This document shows, in pieces, positions 48,389-60,733 of a DNA stretch of 64,000 nt. Below the pieces are notes generated by a model. That model saw only the letters and a program-made list of their open reading frames with translations. It was not told the origin of the DNA and did not search any database. Numbering within the stretch: position 1 is the first letter of the stretch; each line of letters opens with the position of its first letter. A program made the position numbers and the translations under genes. Source of the stretch: Polaromonas sp. P2-4 (lineage in GTDB: Bacteria; Pseudomonadota; Gammaproteobacteria; Burkholderiales; Burkholderiaceae_C); the NCBI GenBank assembly GCA_024703855.1, contig CP087965.1:3340001-3404000 (forward strand). The letters run 5' to 3'.

Positions 48389-48516
48389 GATCTCCCCCTC
48401 CCAATGAGTTGATGAAAAGTTCGCACTTCCCATCGCGACGCCTTCTTGCCGTTTGCCTCAAGTCTCTCGACGCGGCTAGCTTGGGACGGGGCAGTCCTTT
48501 TCATTCGGTAAGAGCT

Positions 48517-48906
48517 ATGCAAGTGCGCGACATCCAGGCCTCTGAAATCGAGCCTGTGCGCCAGTTCCTGTGTGCGAACGGATGGGCGCACCGTGTAGGT
48601 AGCGCGGAGCAGTTCTCGGTGCTTCTCTCCAATACTCAGCGAACCGCCCTTGCGTTGGAAGGTGCTGACATCGTTGGTTTCGCGCGGGGCATTACTGACG
48701 GCTTTTCTAATGGCTATCTCTCGATGGTCGTTGTCTCGCCCGCGCACCAGCATCAGGGGATCGGTAGCGCCCTCGTGCGTCATGTCACAGGGAACGATCC
48801 AGGCATCACTTGGGTGCTTCGCGCCGGTCGCGAAGGCGCGCAAGAGTTCTTTGAAAAACTTGGGTTCAGCGTCTCTTCCGTTGCAATGGAGCGCCGCCGT
48901 GTGTAG
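48517..48906 (+). CDS. GNAT-family N-acetyltransferase
   Basis: 129 aa from MQVRDIQASEIEPVRQFLCANGW. Acetyl-CoA site SMVVVSPAHQHQGIGSALVRHVTG (Q/RxxGxG/A motif) and the C-terminal beta strand region GREGAQEFFEKLGFSVSSVAMERRRV. The open frame extends upstream without ribosome site; the ATG at 48517 gives a normal start. Substrate unknown; it lies next to mobile-element debris, so it may be an acquired gene. Confidence 0.87.
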   Translation: MQVRDIQASEIEPVRQFLCANGWAHRVGSAEQFSVLLSNTQRTALALEGADIVGFARGITDGFSNGYLSMVVVSPAHQHQGIGSALVRHVTGNDPGITWVLRAGREGAQEFFEKLGFSVSSVAMERRRV

Positions 48907-49022
48907 TCACCGAACTCTTACTGGTCATACATGGACTCCCCCACAACGGCAAGAAACTGACCGATAGTGTGGCTTGAGGGGAAGTGTCAGCCCGATGCCG
49001 TCAAGGAGTTCGGACGCAAGCA

Positions 49023-49039
49023 GCTATGAAAAAAATAGC
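49023..49039. repeat. 17-bp palindromic repeat (family C)
   Basis: GCTATGAAAAAAATAGC with upstream flank TTCGGACGCAAGCA, the typical family form. Lies at the 3' end of the isochorismatase-like gene. Confidence 0.85.
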
Positions 49040-49060
49040 GATTGTCCGGTGTGCCGGAAA

Positions 49061-49702
49061 CTACCGCTTCGCAATGGCCGCCTGGTTCGACACCGCGATA
49101 TTGCTTTTCTTCAGCGTCTGGCCCGCGTGCACAGCGCCGATCCAGTCATCGGTGGAGCCGACAGCGGCAAAGCGCGTGTGAAACACCACGCTGAACACGC
49201 GGTGGATTTCTTCTGCGCTGGCCTGGCCGGCTTCGTTGGCGTAGGGCAGGGCGCCGCTCGCGTCCTGCAAAAACTCTACATGCAAGCCGCGATGCGTGGC
49301 TTCGAAAATTGTGGAGGCATCGCAGTTGTGTGTCATGTAGCCGACCACGGTGAGGGTGTCGATGTGGTGCTTCTCAAGCCAGTCGGCAAAGTCGGTGCCG
49401 GTGTAGACGCTGGGCCAGGCTTTTTCAATGAAATGATCGTGCGGGCGGCTCGCCACGGTTTCATGCAGTTCCCAGAGGGTCGAGCCTTTGGCGAACATCG
49501 GCGCGCTGGCGGCCTCGCTGTGCTGCACCACCACGACCGGGATGCCGGCCGCTTGGGCCGCATCCATCGCCCGGCCAATATTGGGCAGCGTCTGCTCTAC
49601 CGGTGGGTATTCAATCAGCAGGCCGCCGCCGGTGAAATATTCCTTTTGCACATCAATCACGACAAGGGCGCGACGTGGAGCTTTTGGATCGGTGTTGGAC
49701 AT
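49061..49702 (-). CDS. Isochorismatase-like cysteine hydrolase
   Basis: 213 aa from MSNTDPKAPRRALVVIDVQKEYFTGGG. Catalytic triad residues are visible: Asp in VVIDVQKEY, Lys in HFIEKAWPSVYTGT, Cys in VVGYMTHNCDASTIFEAT. Members hydrolyse amides or vinyl ethers (nicotinamidase, N-carbamoylsarcosine hydrolase and others); the exact substrate is not evident. The in-frame ATG at 49792 is too far upstream. Divergent from a GlxA-type regulator, a common pairing. Intact. Confidence 0.9.
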   Translation of the reverse strand: MSNTDPKAPRRALVVIDVQKEYFTGGGLLIEYPPVEQTLPNIGRAMDAAQAAGIPVVVVQHSEAASAPMFAKGSTLWELHETVASRPHDHFIEKAWPSVYTGTDFADWLEKHHIDTLTVVGYMTHNCDASTIFEATHRGLHVEFLQDASGALPYANEAGQASAEEIHRVFSVVFHTRFAAVGSTDDWIGAVHAGQTLKKSNIAVSNQAAIAKR

Positions 49703-49807
49703 GGTGTGGTTTCCTGGAAGTTGCATAAGTTGTTGATGGGCTGATTGTTGTGTCGTCAGGGCTTTCCTGAAAGTGGCCCAAATGCCAATCATCGATAAAA
49801 TCGGGCC

Positions 49808-50853
49808 ATGTCATCAAAAGCACCCGCCACCGCACTAAAAAGCCCCCTGCCTGGACTCAAAGCCAAGGCGAAGGCAAGGAGAACAACACAGCCCAAGGCC
49901 GACGTCAGCACCGTGGCGGTGGTTGCGTTTGACGGCATCAGTCCCTTTCACCTGTCGGTGCCGTGCATGGTGTTTGGCAATGATTTTTCGGGCGCAGATC
50001 TGCCGCGCTTCAAGCTGCTGGTGTGTGCCGAAAAACCGGGCAGCCTGCAAACCACGGCCGGTTTCACCATTGCCGTGCAGCAGGGCCTGGGGGCGCTGGC
50101 CAAGGCGCACACCGTGGTGGTGCCTTCCTGGCGTGATCCGATGGAGCGTCCGCCCGAAGCCTTGCTCAAGGCCCTGCAGGCGGCACACCGGCGCGGGCGC
50201 GCATCGTGGGCCTGTGCCTGGGCGCGTTTGTGCTGGCCGAAGCCGGGCTGCTCGATGGCCGGCCCGCCACCACGCACTGGGCCTTGGCGTCTGCCTTTGC
50301 CGCGCGTTATCCGCAGGTCCGGCTCCAGCCCGACGTGCTGTATGTGGACGATGGCGATGTGCTGACCTCCGCCGGCACCGCCGCCGGCATTGACTGCTGC
50401 CTGCATGTGCTGCGCCTGGAGCATGGCGCAGAGGCCGCCAACCGCGTGGCGCGCCGCATGGTGGTGGCGCCGCAGCGCCAGGGTGGGCAGGCCCAGTATG
50501 TCGAGCAACCCTTGCCGGCCACCGGCAGCGACCATCGGCTGTCAGCCATTTTGGCCTGGGTGCAGGAAAACCTGGACCAGCCGCACAGCCTGGACGCGCT
50601 GGCCCAGCGCGCACTCATGAGTCGGCGCACGTTCACGCGGCACTTTCGGCAGATCACGGGCACCACGGTGGGCCGCTGGCTCAGCAGCCAGCGGCTCGCG
50701 CTGGCGCAGCGGCAGCTCGAATCCACCGACCGTTCGATGGACCAGATTGCCGTGGATGTGGGCTTTGGCTCGGCCGTGTCGCTACGGCAGCACTTTGCCG
50801 CCACGCTGGGCACGTCGCCATCGACTTACCGGCGCGAGTTTCGCGGCGTGTAG
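49808..50853 (+). CDS. GlxA-family AraC-type regulator (one frameshift)
   Basis: About 348 aa. N-terminal DJ-1/PfpI-like amidotransferase fold (VAVVAFDGISPFHLSVPCMVFG; after a break near 50200, RIVGLCLGAFVLAEAGLLDGRPATTHW), then a C-terminal AraC double helix-turn-helix (NLDQPHSLDALAQRALMSRRTFTRHFRQITGTTVGRWLSSQRLALAQRQLE; DQIAVDVGFGSAVSLRQHFAATLGTSPSTYRREF). Probably controls the divergent hydrolase gene. Confidence 0.9.
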
Positions 50854-50904
50854 CGAATTTTTAGACGAATAATGGCCGCAGCCCAAGCAGTTCGGGTGCA
50901 AGCA

Positions 50905-50921
50905 GCTATGAAAATAATAGC
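50905..50921. repeat. 17-bp palindromic repeat (family C)
   Basis: GCTATGAAAATAATAGC with upstream flank TTCGGGTGCAAGCA; located between the convergent AraC-type regulator and livM ends. Confidence 0.85.
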
Positions 50922-50970
50922 AAAACAGGCTGCCCTATGAGAGAAGCTGCCGGCCCGCCCAGGCCTGCGG

Positions 50971-51976
50971 CTAAGCGGCCTTGTTAGCCTGCCGACGGCG
51001 CTCCAGAAAGGCCTGCAGCTCGCCCACCACGCCCTTGCGGAAGGCCAGCACGCAGACCACGAAGATCACGCCGATGATGACGGTGACCCACGAGCCCACC
51101 TTGTCGGCCAGCAGGTTTTGCAGCGAGATCACGATGCCTGCGCCGAAGACCGGGCCGAAAAAGTGCCCACGCCGCCCAGCAAGGTCATCAGGATCACCTC
51201 GCCCGACATGGTCCAGTGCACATCCGACAGCGTGGCAAAACCCATGACCAGGGTCTTGAGCGAACCTGCCAGCCCAGCCAGGGCGGACGACAGCACAAAG
51301 GCCAGCAGCTTGTAGCGGTCCACCTGGTAGCCCAGCGAAATGGCACGGGGTTCGTTCTCGCGGATCATCTTGAGCACCTGGCCAAACGGCGAATGCACGA
51401 TGCGCGAGATGCCCAAAAGCACAACACGAACACCGCAACCACGAAGTAATACATGGTGGTGTCGGATTCGAGCGAGAGCAGGCCCAACAGGCGGCCGCGC
51501 GGCACGCCTTGCAAACCGTCTTCACCGCCGGTAAAAGGCGCTTGCAGGCAGACAAAAAATATCATCTGCGCAATCGCCAGCGTGATCATGGCGAAGTAAA
51601 TGCCCTGGCGCCGGATGGCGACCGCGCCGACGACCAGGCCAATCAGGCCGGCTGCCACGGTGCCGGCAAGAATGCCCAGTTCAGGCGTCCAGCTTTGCGA
51701 CTTGATAAACCAGCCGGTGACGTAAGCGGCCGAGCCAAAAAATGCGGCGTGACCGAAAGACAGCAGGCCGGTAAAACCCAGCAGCAGATTAAACGCGCAG
51801 GCAAACAGGGCAAAGCACAGCAGCTTCATGACAAACACCGGGTACAAGCCGATGGCGGGCGCCACCAGCGCCAGCGCCAGCAGTGCCAGGTAGGTGATAC
51901 GGGTGAATTTTGCGGCTTGAGTCATGAGGGGCTTGGTCACAGGGGCGGTCACAGAGACAGTAGCGGTTTGGGTCAT
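50971..51976 (-). CDS. livM: Branched-chain amino-acid-type ABC permease LivM (two frameshifts)
   Basis: About 335 aa hydrophobic permease. GLYPVFVMKLLCFALFACAFNLLLGFTGLLSFGHAAFFGSAAYV is the LivM signature; after a break near 51418 it continues GRIVHSPFGQVLKMIRENEPRAISLGYQVDRYKLLAFVLSSALAGLAGSLKTLV; after a break near 51165 it reads GAGIVISLQNLLADKVGSWVTVIIGVIFVVCVLAFRKGVVGE. Last gene of the liv operon, 3 bp after livH. Confidence 0.92.
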
Positions 51977-51979
51977 GGC

Positions 51980-52864
51980 TCAGGTTTCCTTGCCAAAGAG
52001 GCCGGCCGGTCTGACCATCAGCACGATGACCATCACCACAAACACCACAATGTTGGACGCTTCGGGGTAGAACACGCGGGTCATGCCTTCGACCAGACCG
52101 AGGCCCAGGCCGGTAATGACGGAGCCCAGAATCGAACCCATGCCGCCAATCACCACCACGGCAAACACCACGATGATGAGGTTGGAGCCCATCAAGGGGT
52201 TGATCTGAATAATGGGCGCGGCCAGCACGCCGGCCAGCGCCGCCAGTGCCGCGCCGGCGCCGTAGGTCAGCATCACCATCATGGGCACATTGATGCCGAA
52301 GGCCTGCACCAGCGCTGCGTTTTCAGTGCCGGCACGCAGGTAGGCGCCCAGCCGTGTTTTTTCGATCAAAAACCAGGTGCCCAGGCAAACCACCAGCGAC
52401 ACCAGCACCACCCAGGCCCGGTAATTCGGCAGCGTCATGAAACCGAGGTTGGTGGCCCCCGACAGCAGTTCGGGCACGTTGTAGTTCTGGCCTGACACGC
52501 CATACAGCTCGTGGAAAATGCCTTCCGCGATCAGCGCCAGGCCAAAGGTCAGCAGCAGCCCATAAAGCGGGTCGAGTTTGTACAGGTGTTTGAGAAAGAG
52601 GCGCTCAATCACCACGCCGAGCGCGCCCACGGTCAGCGGGGCCAGTACCAGCGCAGCCCAGTAATTGATGCCGAATTTGTCGAGCATGATCCAGGCCGCA
52701 AAGGCGCCCAGCATGTAGAGCGCTCCGTGGGCGAAGTTCACGATGCCCAGCAGGCCAAAGATGACGGCCAGCCCGAGGCTGAGCAAGGCGTAAAACGCGC
52801 CATTGACCAGGCCCAGCAGCAGCTGGCCCAGAAAAGCTTGATGGGGGATACCGAAAATTTCCAT
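51980..52864 (-). CDS. livH: Branched-chain amino-acid-type ABC permease LivH
   Basis: 294 aa with about eight membrane segments. LGLVNGAFYALLSLGLAVIFGLLGIVNFAHGALYMLGAFAAW is the conserved N-terminal region, and the EAA-like loop is followed by IVVFAVVVIGGMGSILGSVITGLGLGLVEG. Intact. Second permease of the transporter with LivM. Transport family members import Leu/Ile/Val but also urea, amides and aromatic acids. Confidence 0.95.
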   Translation of the reverse strand: MEIFGIPHQAFLGQLLLGLVNGAFYALLSLGLAVIFGLLGIVNFAHGALYMLGAFAAWIMLDKFGINYWAALVLAPLTVGALGVVIERLFLKHLYKLDPLYGLLLTFGLALIAEGIFHELYGVSGQNYNVPELLSGATNLGFMTLPNYRAWVVLVSLVVCLGTWFLIEKTRLGAYLRAGTENAALVQAFGINVPMMVMLTYGAGAALAALAGVLAAPIIQINPLMGSNLIIVVFAVVVIGGMGSILGSVITGLGLGLVEGMTRVFYPEASNIVVFVVMVIVLMVRPAGLFGKET

Positions 52865-52961
52865 GGAGGCCTGTCAGTTCACGGCTAAAGAATGTATGAG
52901 TGAGTGAAGTGAGTGAAAAAAGTGGCCGACCGCCTGCGCGGGCGGCCACCTGGCAATCAAT

Positions 52962-54158
52962 TTATTTCTTGAACACCGCGCACTTGGACTCGGCAACCGT
53001 CGTGAACGCCTGGTCACCGGGGACCTTGGCCACCATCTTGTAGTAGTCCCACGGTGTGCTTGATTCTTTGGCGCCCTTGACCTGGTACAGGTACATGTCA
53101 TGAATCATGCGGCCATCGGCACGAATCTGGCCCTTGTTGTAAAAGTCGTCAATCTTCATGCCTTTGAGCGTGCTCATGACTTTGTCGCCATCGGTGGTGC
53201 CAGCGGTTTGCACTGCTTTCAGGTAGTTGGCCGCAGCAGAGTAGTCGGCTGCCTGCAGGCTGGAAGGCATGCGTTTGTACTTGTCAAAGAAACGCTTGGA
53301 GAACTTGCGGGATGCATCGTCCTGGTTCCAGTACCAGCTGTCGGCCAGTTGCAGGCCTTCGGTGTTGGCCAGACCCAGGCTGTGCACGTCGTTGATGAAC
53401 ACCAGCAGGCCGGCGACCTTCATGGTCTTGGTGATGCCGAATTCCTTGGCGGCTTTCATGGAGTTGGTGAAGTCTCCGCCGGCGTTGGCCAGCGCCAATA
53501 TCTGGGCTTTGGATGACTGGGCCTGCAGCAGGAAGGACGAGAAGTCGGATGCGCTTAACGAGGCGCGCACGGCACCTGTAACGGTGCCGCCGTTGGCTTT
53601 GACCACGGTCGATGCATCAGCTTCGAGGGAATGGCCGAATGCGTAGTCGGTGGTCAGGAAGAACCAGTTCTTGTTGCCGGCCTTGACCAGCGCGGAGCCT
53701 GCCACCTTGGCCAGTGACACCGTGTCGTAGGCATAGTGCACGGTGTAGGGCGAGCAGTCCTCATTGGTCAGACGGGCCGAGCCGGCACCGATCACCATGA
53801 AGGGGCGTTTCTTTTCGGTGGCAACCTTGGACATGGCAAGCGCCGTGCTTGACTGGGTGCCGCCGATCAGCATGGACAGGCCATCCTTGTCGATCCATTC
53901 GCGGGCCTTGGAGCTGGCCACGTCGGCCTTGTTCTGGTGGTCGGCGGTCAGCACTTCGATAGGGCGACCGAGTACCTTGCCGCCGAAGTCCTGTGCTGCC
54001 CACTTGACCATTTCTCCACCGGCCGGGCCGTCGAGGTCGGCATACACGCCGGACATGTCCGTGATGAAACCGATTTTGACCGGGCCGGAGGCTTGCGCGA
54101 AGGCGCTGACGGTGCCAAGGCCGACGGCCAGGGCAATGACGAGAGATTTGAGTTTCAT
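52962..54158 (-). CDS. livK: ABC transporter substrate-binding protein (LivK-like)
   Basis: 398 aa, signal peptide KSLVIALAVGLGTVSAFAQA, then a type I periplasmic binding fold (VKIGFITDMSGVYADLDGPAGGEMVKWAAQDFGGKVLGRPIEVLTADHQNKADVASSKAREWID). Start is the ATG at 54158 with AGGAGA ribosome site. The close relatives with DMSGVYADLDGPGG-type motifs bind varied amides or aromatic acids, so leucine is not assured. Intact. Confidence 0.92.
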   Translation of the reverse strand: MKLKSLVIALAVGLGTVSAFAQASGPVKIGFITDMSGVYADLDGPAGGEMVKWAAQDFGGKVLGRPIEVLTADHQNKADVASSKAREWIDKDGLSMLIGGTQSSTALAMSKVATEKKRPFMVIGAGSARLTNEDCSPYTVHYAYDTVSLAKVAGSALVKAGNKNWFFLTTDYAFGHSLEADASTVVKANGGTVTGAVRASLSASDFSSFLLQAQSSKAQILALANAGGDFTNSMKAAKEFGITKTMKVAGLLVFINDVHSLGLANTEGLQLADSWYWNQDDASRKFSKRFFDKYKRMPSSLQAADYSAAANYLKAVQTAGTTDGDKVMSTLKGMKIDDFYNKGQIRADGRMIHDMYLYQVKGAKESSTPWDYYKMVAKVPGDQAFTTVAESKCAVFKK

Positions 54159-54197
54159 GATGTCTCCTGTGGGTTGAGTGAAGAAATGACGAAGAAG

Positions 54198-54230
54198 TAA
54201 CGAACAAATAACGAACAAATAACGAATAAG
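54198..54230. repeat. Three tandem 11-bp direct repeats between livF and livK
   Basis: The unit TAACGAACAAA is present twice, plus a third, diverged copy (TAACGAATAAG). AT-rich and placed in the short gap before livK; it could be a target for a regulator or a relaxed spacer. Too small and non-palindromic for CRISPR. Confidence 0.7.
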
Positions 54231-54241
54231 GGCGGGAAGGC

Positions 54242-54946
54242 TTAAACCCCAAGGTATTCCTGCAGCATGCCCATGTTGTCCTGCAGCTCGCTTTGTGCAA
54301 ACTGCTTGACGATGCGGCCATGCTCCATCACATAAAAACGGTCGGCCAGCGGCGCGGCAAAGCGAAAGTTCTGCTCCACCAGCACGATGGTGTAGCCCTT
54401 GGCCTTGAGCGTGAGGATCATTTCGGCGAGCTTTTGCACAATCACCGGGGCCAGGCCTTCGGAGATTTCATCGAGCAGCAGCAAGCGTGCGCCGGTGCGA
54501 AGGATGCGGGCGACGGCCAACATTTGCTGTTCACCGCCCGACAGGCGCGTGCCGGGGCTGCTGGCGCGCTCTTTCAGGTTGGGAAACATGGCGTAGATTT
54601 CGTCGATGCTCATGCCGCCCGGGGCAATGGTGGGCGGCAGCATCAGGTTTTCTTCGGCCGACAGGCTGGCGAAAATGCCGCGTTCTTCGGGGCAGTAGCC
54701 CACGCCCAGCCGGGCCACCTTGTGGGGTGCCAGCTTGAGGGCCTCTTCGCCATTGATCTTGATGGAGCCCTTGCGCGCACCGGTCAGGCCGACGATGGCG
54801 CGCATGGTGGTGGTGCGGCCCGCGCCGTTGCGGCCCAGCAGGGTCACCACTTCACCTTCGTTGACGCTGAGGTTCACGCCATGCAGGATGTGCGATTCGC
54901 CGTACCAGGCGTGCAGGTCTTCTATTTTGAGGAGCTCTTTGGTCAT
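54242..54946 (-). CDS. livF: Branched-chain amino-acid-type ABC ATPase LivF
   Basis: 234 aa. Walker A GRNGAGRTTTM (Arg for the usual Lys), Q-loop GYCPEERGIF, signature RLSGGEQQML, Walker B LLLLDEISEGLAP, switch LVEQNFRFA. The Walker A Lys to Arg change (GAGRTT in place of GAGKTT) is worth noting; it may be a sequencing error. Stop/start adjacent to livG. Confidence 0.94.
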   Translation of the reverse strand: MTKELLKIEDLHAWYGESHILHGVNLSVNEGEVVTLLGRNGAGRTTTMRAIVGLTGARKGSIKINGEEALKLAPHKVARLGVGYCPEERGIFASLSAEENLMLPPTIAPGGMSIDEIYAMFPNLKERASSPGTRLSGGEQQMLAVARILRTGARLLLLDEISEGLAPVIVQKLAEMILTLKAKGYTIVLVEQNFRFAAPLADRFYVMEHGRIVKQFAQSELQDNMGMLQEYLGV

Positions 54947-55713
54947 CTAGTGTGCCCCTTGCAGCTCGGTGTTGGCGGTGCCCATATAGGCTTCAATCAC
55001 CAGCGGGTTGGCTGAGACTTCGGCATAGGGGCCGTCGGCAATGATGGCGCCGCGCTGCAGCACGGTGATGCGGTCGGCAATCGACGACACCACGTTCATG
55101 TTGTGCTCGACCATCAAAATGGTGCGGCCTGCCGACACATTCTTGATCAGCTGCGTCACGCGGTCCACGTCTTCGTGGCCCATGCCCTGGGTGGGCTCGT
55201 CCAGCAGCATCAGGTCGGGCTCCAGCGCCAGGGTGGTGGCCAGCTCCAGGGCGCGCTTGCGGCCGTAGGGCAGGTTCACGGTCAGCTCGTCGGCAAAACC
55301 GCTCAGGTCCACCTCGGCCAGCAGTTCACGGGCACGGTCATGCAGGTGAAACAGGCTGTCTTCGGCTTTCCAGAAATGAAATGACGTGCCCAGGTTGCGC
55401 TGCAGCGCGGCGCGCACGTTTTCGAGCACCGTCATGTGCGGAAAAACGGCCGAAATCTGGAACGAGCGCACGATGCCGCGGCGTGCGGTTTGTGCGGGCT
55501 TTTCATGCGTGATGTCGAGGCCGTTGTAGACAATGCTGCCGCGCGTCGGCGTCAGGAATTTGGTCAGCAGGTTGAAAAAGTGGTCTTGCCGGCACCGTTG
55601 GGGCCAATGAGCGCGTGAATGTGTCCGCGCTGAACCTTGAGGTCCACGTTGTTGACGGCGACGAATCCCTTGAATTCTTTGGTCAGCCCTCGCGTTTCAA
55701 GAATGAACTCCAC
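54947..55713 (-). CDS. livG: Branched-chain amino-acid-type ABC ATPase LivG (one frameshift)
   Basis: About 255 aa. Probable GTG start at 55713 ([46 protein letters not shown]), a break near 55578 just after Walker A in a T-run, then [56 protein letters not shown]. Signature region [37 protein letters not shown]. First gene of the operon; livF follows immediately. Confidence 0.92.
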
Positions 55714-56090
55714 GGACAAATTGATCTCCGGCAGGTAAGGGTTGAATTCACGGGGCCATATGACGGCAGATGCCAGCGCCGGTCCCGTGAATGACAGGTG
55801 CTCATCCTAGCCAGCTGGATAGTGCGGCGATACCGGTAAGACCCTTAGGTAGTTTTGCGTGATGGGCAACCCTGAGGGTTAGTCCCATGTCGAAAACCGA
55901 CAGGAGCCGGGGTGCCCTGCAAACGCCAGGTCTGTGCAGGGCCGCCATGGGGCCTGGGCCCCAAGCGCCTGTTTTTGACCCAGGCGTTCTGGGTCAAACT
56001 GAATTTTAGGGAAAAGAGGCTGTAGCGCAGGCTCTATATGTGCAAGCAGCTATCAGTTTTATAGTGTTTTGGCTGTTTTTGGCCAAATCG
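55714..56090. other. Hairpin-rich upstream region of the liv operon
   Basis: No gene. Contains GGGGCC-TG-GGCCCC (55948-55961) and CGCCTG/CAGGCG (55965-55970/55981-55986), which competes with GACCCA/TGGGTC around it. A copy of the 17-bp palindrome (GCTATCAGTTTTATAGT, 56049-56064, with flank TGTGCAAGCA) lies near the end of the Gln-rich gene. The mutually exclusive stems might form a leader attenuator for livG; this is speculative. Confidence 0.45.
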
Positions 56091-58665
<2,575 letters not shown>

Positions 58666-58912
58666 ACGGAACTCTCTTCCTGTCGTCGTGGTACGGGATG
58701 CAGGCCCGACGTTGTCTTGCGCCGGTGGCCTGGTCCTGTTGCGCAGTTGATACGTACACCCTAACTACTACAACGTGCGAGTCGAGGGACGGACAGCTAA
58801 GAGCCGGTAAAGATTGCGACATTGCGTGCCATCCTGAAACAGCATGTAATGCCGTTTGTGGGCAACGGGGCCGGCCGAAGGCAGTGGCGCAGGCCGCTGT
58901 GCCTGCGTGCTT

Positions 58913-59847
58913 CTACAGCGCGTTCGTGAGTTCAGGTATGGCAGAAAACAGGTCAGCCTCCAGGCCGTAGTCAGCAATGCTGAAAATCGGTGCTTCTGGA
59001 TCCTTGTTGATCGCCACAATGACTTTGCTGTCTTTCATGCCTGCAAGATGCTGGATGGCGCCGCTGATGCCTGCGGCAATGTACAGCTCGGGTGCCACAA
59101 TTTTCCCGGCCTGGCCCACCTGCCAGTCATTGGGTGCATAGCCGGCGTCTACCGCTGCACGCGAAGCGCCCATGGCGGCTCCGAGCTTGTCCGCCAGAGG
59201 GGCCATCACTTCGTCAAACTTCTCTGCGCTGCCCAAGGCCCGGCCGCCCGACACGATGATCCTGGCAGCCGTTAGCTCGGGCCGGTCATTTTTGGCAATT
59301 TCAGCAGCGATGAAACGCGAGCTCCCGTGATCAGCCACGGCGGCGATTTTCTCGACGACGGCATTGCCTGCCTTCCTGGCGGGCCGGGTCAAAACCGGTG
59401 CTGCGCACCGTCAGCACTTTGATGGCGTCGCTGCTTTGAACCAGGCATATCGCATTGCCTGCGTAGATGGGGCGTTCAAAGGTGTCGGCACCGATGACTT
59501 TGGTGATGTCCGAGACCTGGGCGACATTGAGCTTGGCCGCAACGCGTGGCGCTGTGTTTTTGCCCGAAGCGGTGGCCGCAAAGAGGATGTGGCTGTAGTT
59601 GCTGGCCATCGCCAGGATTTGCGCCTGCCAAATTCTCCGCCAGGCCGTGCGCCAGGCTTTCACCATCCGCATGCAAGACCTTGGCGACACCGGTAATCCG
59701 GGCGGCTGCGTTTGCCGCACCGACGGCGTTGCTGCCAGCCACCAGCAGGTGGACTTCACTGTGGCATTGCAGGGCGGCGGTGATGGTGTGAAGGGTGGCG
59801 CTTTTGATGGAAGCGCTGTCATGTTCGGCAATAACAAGTGCGGGCAT
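58913..59847 (-). CDS. etfA: Electron transfer flavoprotein alpha subunit (two frameshifts)
   Basis: About 311 aa. [27 protein letters not shown], breaks near 59625 and 59385, then the FAD-binding C-terminal domain: [88 protein letters not shown]. Accepts electrons from acyl-CoA (or similar) dehydrogenases with EtfB and passes them to ETF-quinone oxidoreductase. 61 bp after etfB. Confidence 0.95.
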
Positions 59848-59908
59848 TTTTTGTCCCAAAAATTTTTGATCGGTTGAGGACAGCGCTGAAGGTCTGTCCC
59901 GCAAGGTT

Positions 59909-60658
59909 TCAGATTACCTTGGCTTCGGTTTTGAGTTTGGCAATGAGGGCTGCGACGTCCGGCACCTTGATACCGGCGCTGCGCACAGGCGGCTCGCTCA
60001 CCTTGAGGATGCGCAGGCGCGGTGCGACGTCCACACCCAGGTCTTCCGGTGTGACGATGTCGATCGGCTTTTCCTTGGCCTTCATGATGTTGGGCAAAGT
60101 CACGTAGCGCGGCTCGTTGAGGCGCAGGTCGGCGGTGACCACAGCGGGCAGGCGCAGGGAAACAGTTTCCAGGCCGCCATCGACTTCACGCGTTACCTGA
60201 ACATGGCCCTCGGTCATTTCGATCTTGCTGGCGAAGGTGGCCTGCGGCAGGTCAGCCAGTGCCGCCAGCATTTGCCCGGTCTGGTTGCAGTCATCGTCAA
60301 TCGCCTGCTTGCCCAGGATGATGAGTTGCGGCTTTTCCCGGGCGACGAGGGCATGAAGAAGCTGGGCGACCGCCAGGGGTTGCAATGTTTCGCTGGTCTC
60401 GACCAGGATGCCGCGGTCGGCCCCGATGGCCATGGCTGTGCGCAGGGTTTCCTGGCACTGCGCCACGCCGCAGGAAACTACCACGACCTCATCAGCCAGT
60501 CCCTTTTCCTTGAGCCTGACAGCTTCTTCGACCGCGATTTCGTCGAAGGGGTTCATGCTCATCTTCACATTGGCAATGTCGACGCCGGTTCCATCCGGCT
60601 TGACGCGAACTTTCACGTTGTAATCGACCACGCGTTTGACTGCGACTAAGACCTTCAT
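59909..60658 (-). CDS. etfB: Electron transfer flavoprotein beta subunit
   Basis: 249 aa from [27 protein letters not shown], with the AMP-binding region ([25 protein letters not shown]) and the ETF-beta signature ([45 protein letters not shown]). The ATG at 60658 has an AGGAAG ribosome site. Intact. Directly downstream of the enamidase-like gene (about 75 bp). Confidence 0.97.
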   Translation of the reverse strand: MKVLVAVKRVVDYNVKVRVKPDGTGVDIANVKMSMNPFDEIAVEEAVRLKEKGLADEVVVVSCGVAQCQETLRTAMAIGADRGILVETSETLQPLAVAQLLHALVAREKPQLIILGKQAIDDDCNQTGQMLAALADLPQATFASKIEMTEGHVQVTREVDGGLETVSLRLPAVVTADLRLNEPRYVTLPNIMKAKEKPIDIVTPEDLGVDVAPRLRILKVSEPPVRSAGIKVPDVAALIAKLKTEAKVI

Positions 60659-60733
60659 CTGTAAACTTCCTCTTGACGATTGATGGCGCTGTGCACGGCA
60701 TGCGCGCCGGGACAACTCAGCGATTCATTGATC

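Noticed and set aside
51509..52495. 328-codon His/Gln-rich plus-strand frame over livM and livH
   Set aside because: The His-rich composition is the complement of hydrophobic permease codons; livM and livH are unambiguous.
54198..54230. Possible CRISPR-like tandem repeat
   Set aside because: Units are 11 bp without spacers and no cas gene is present.
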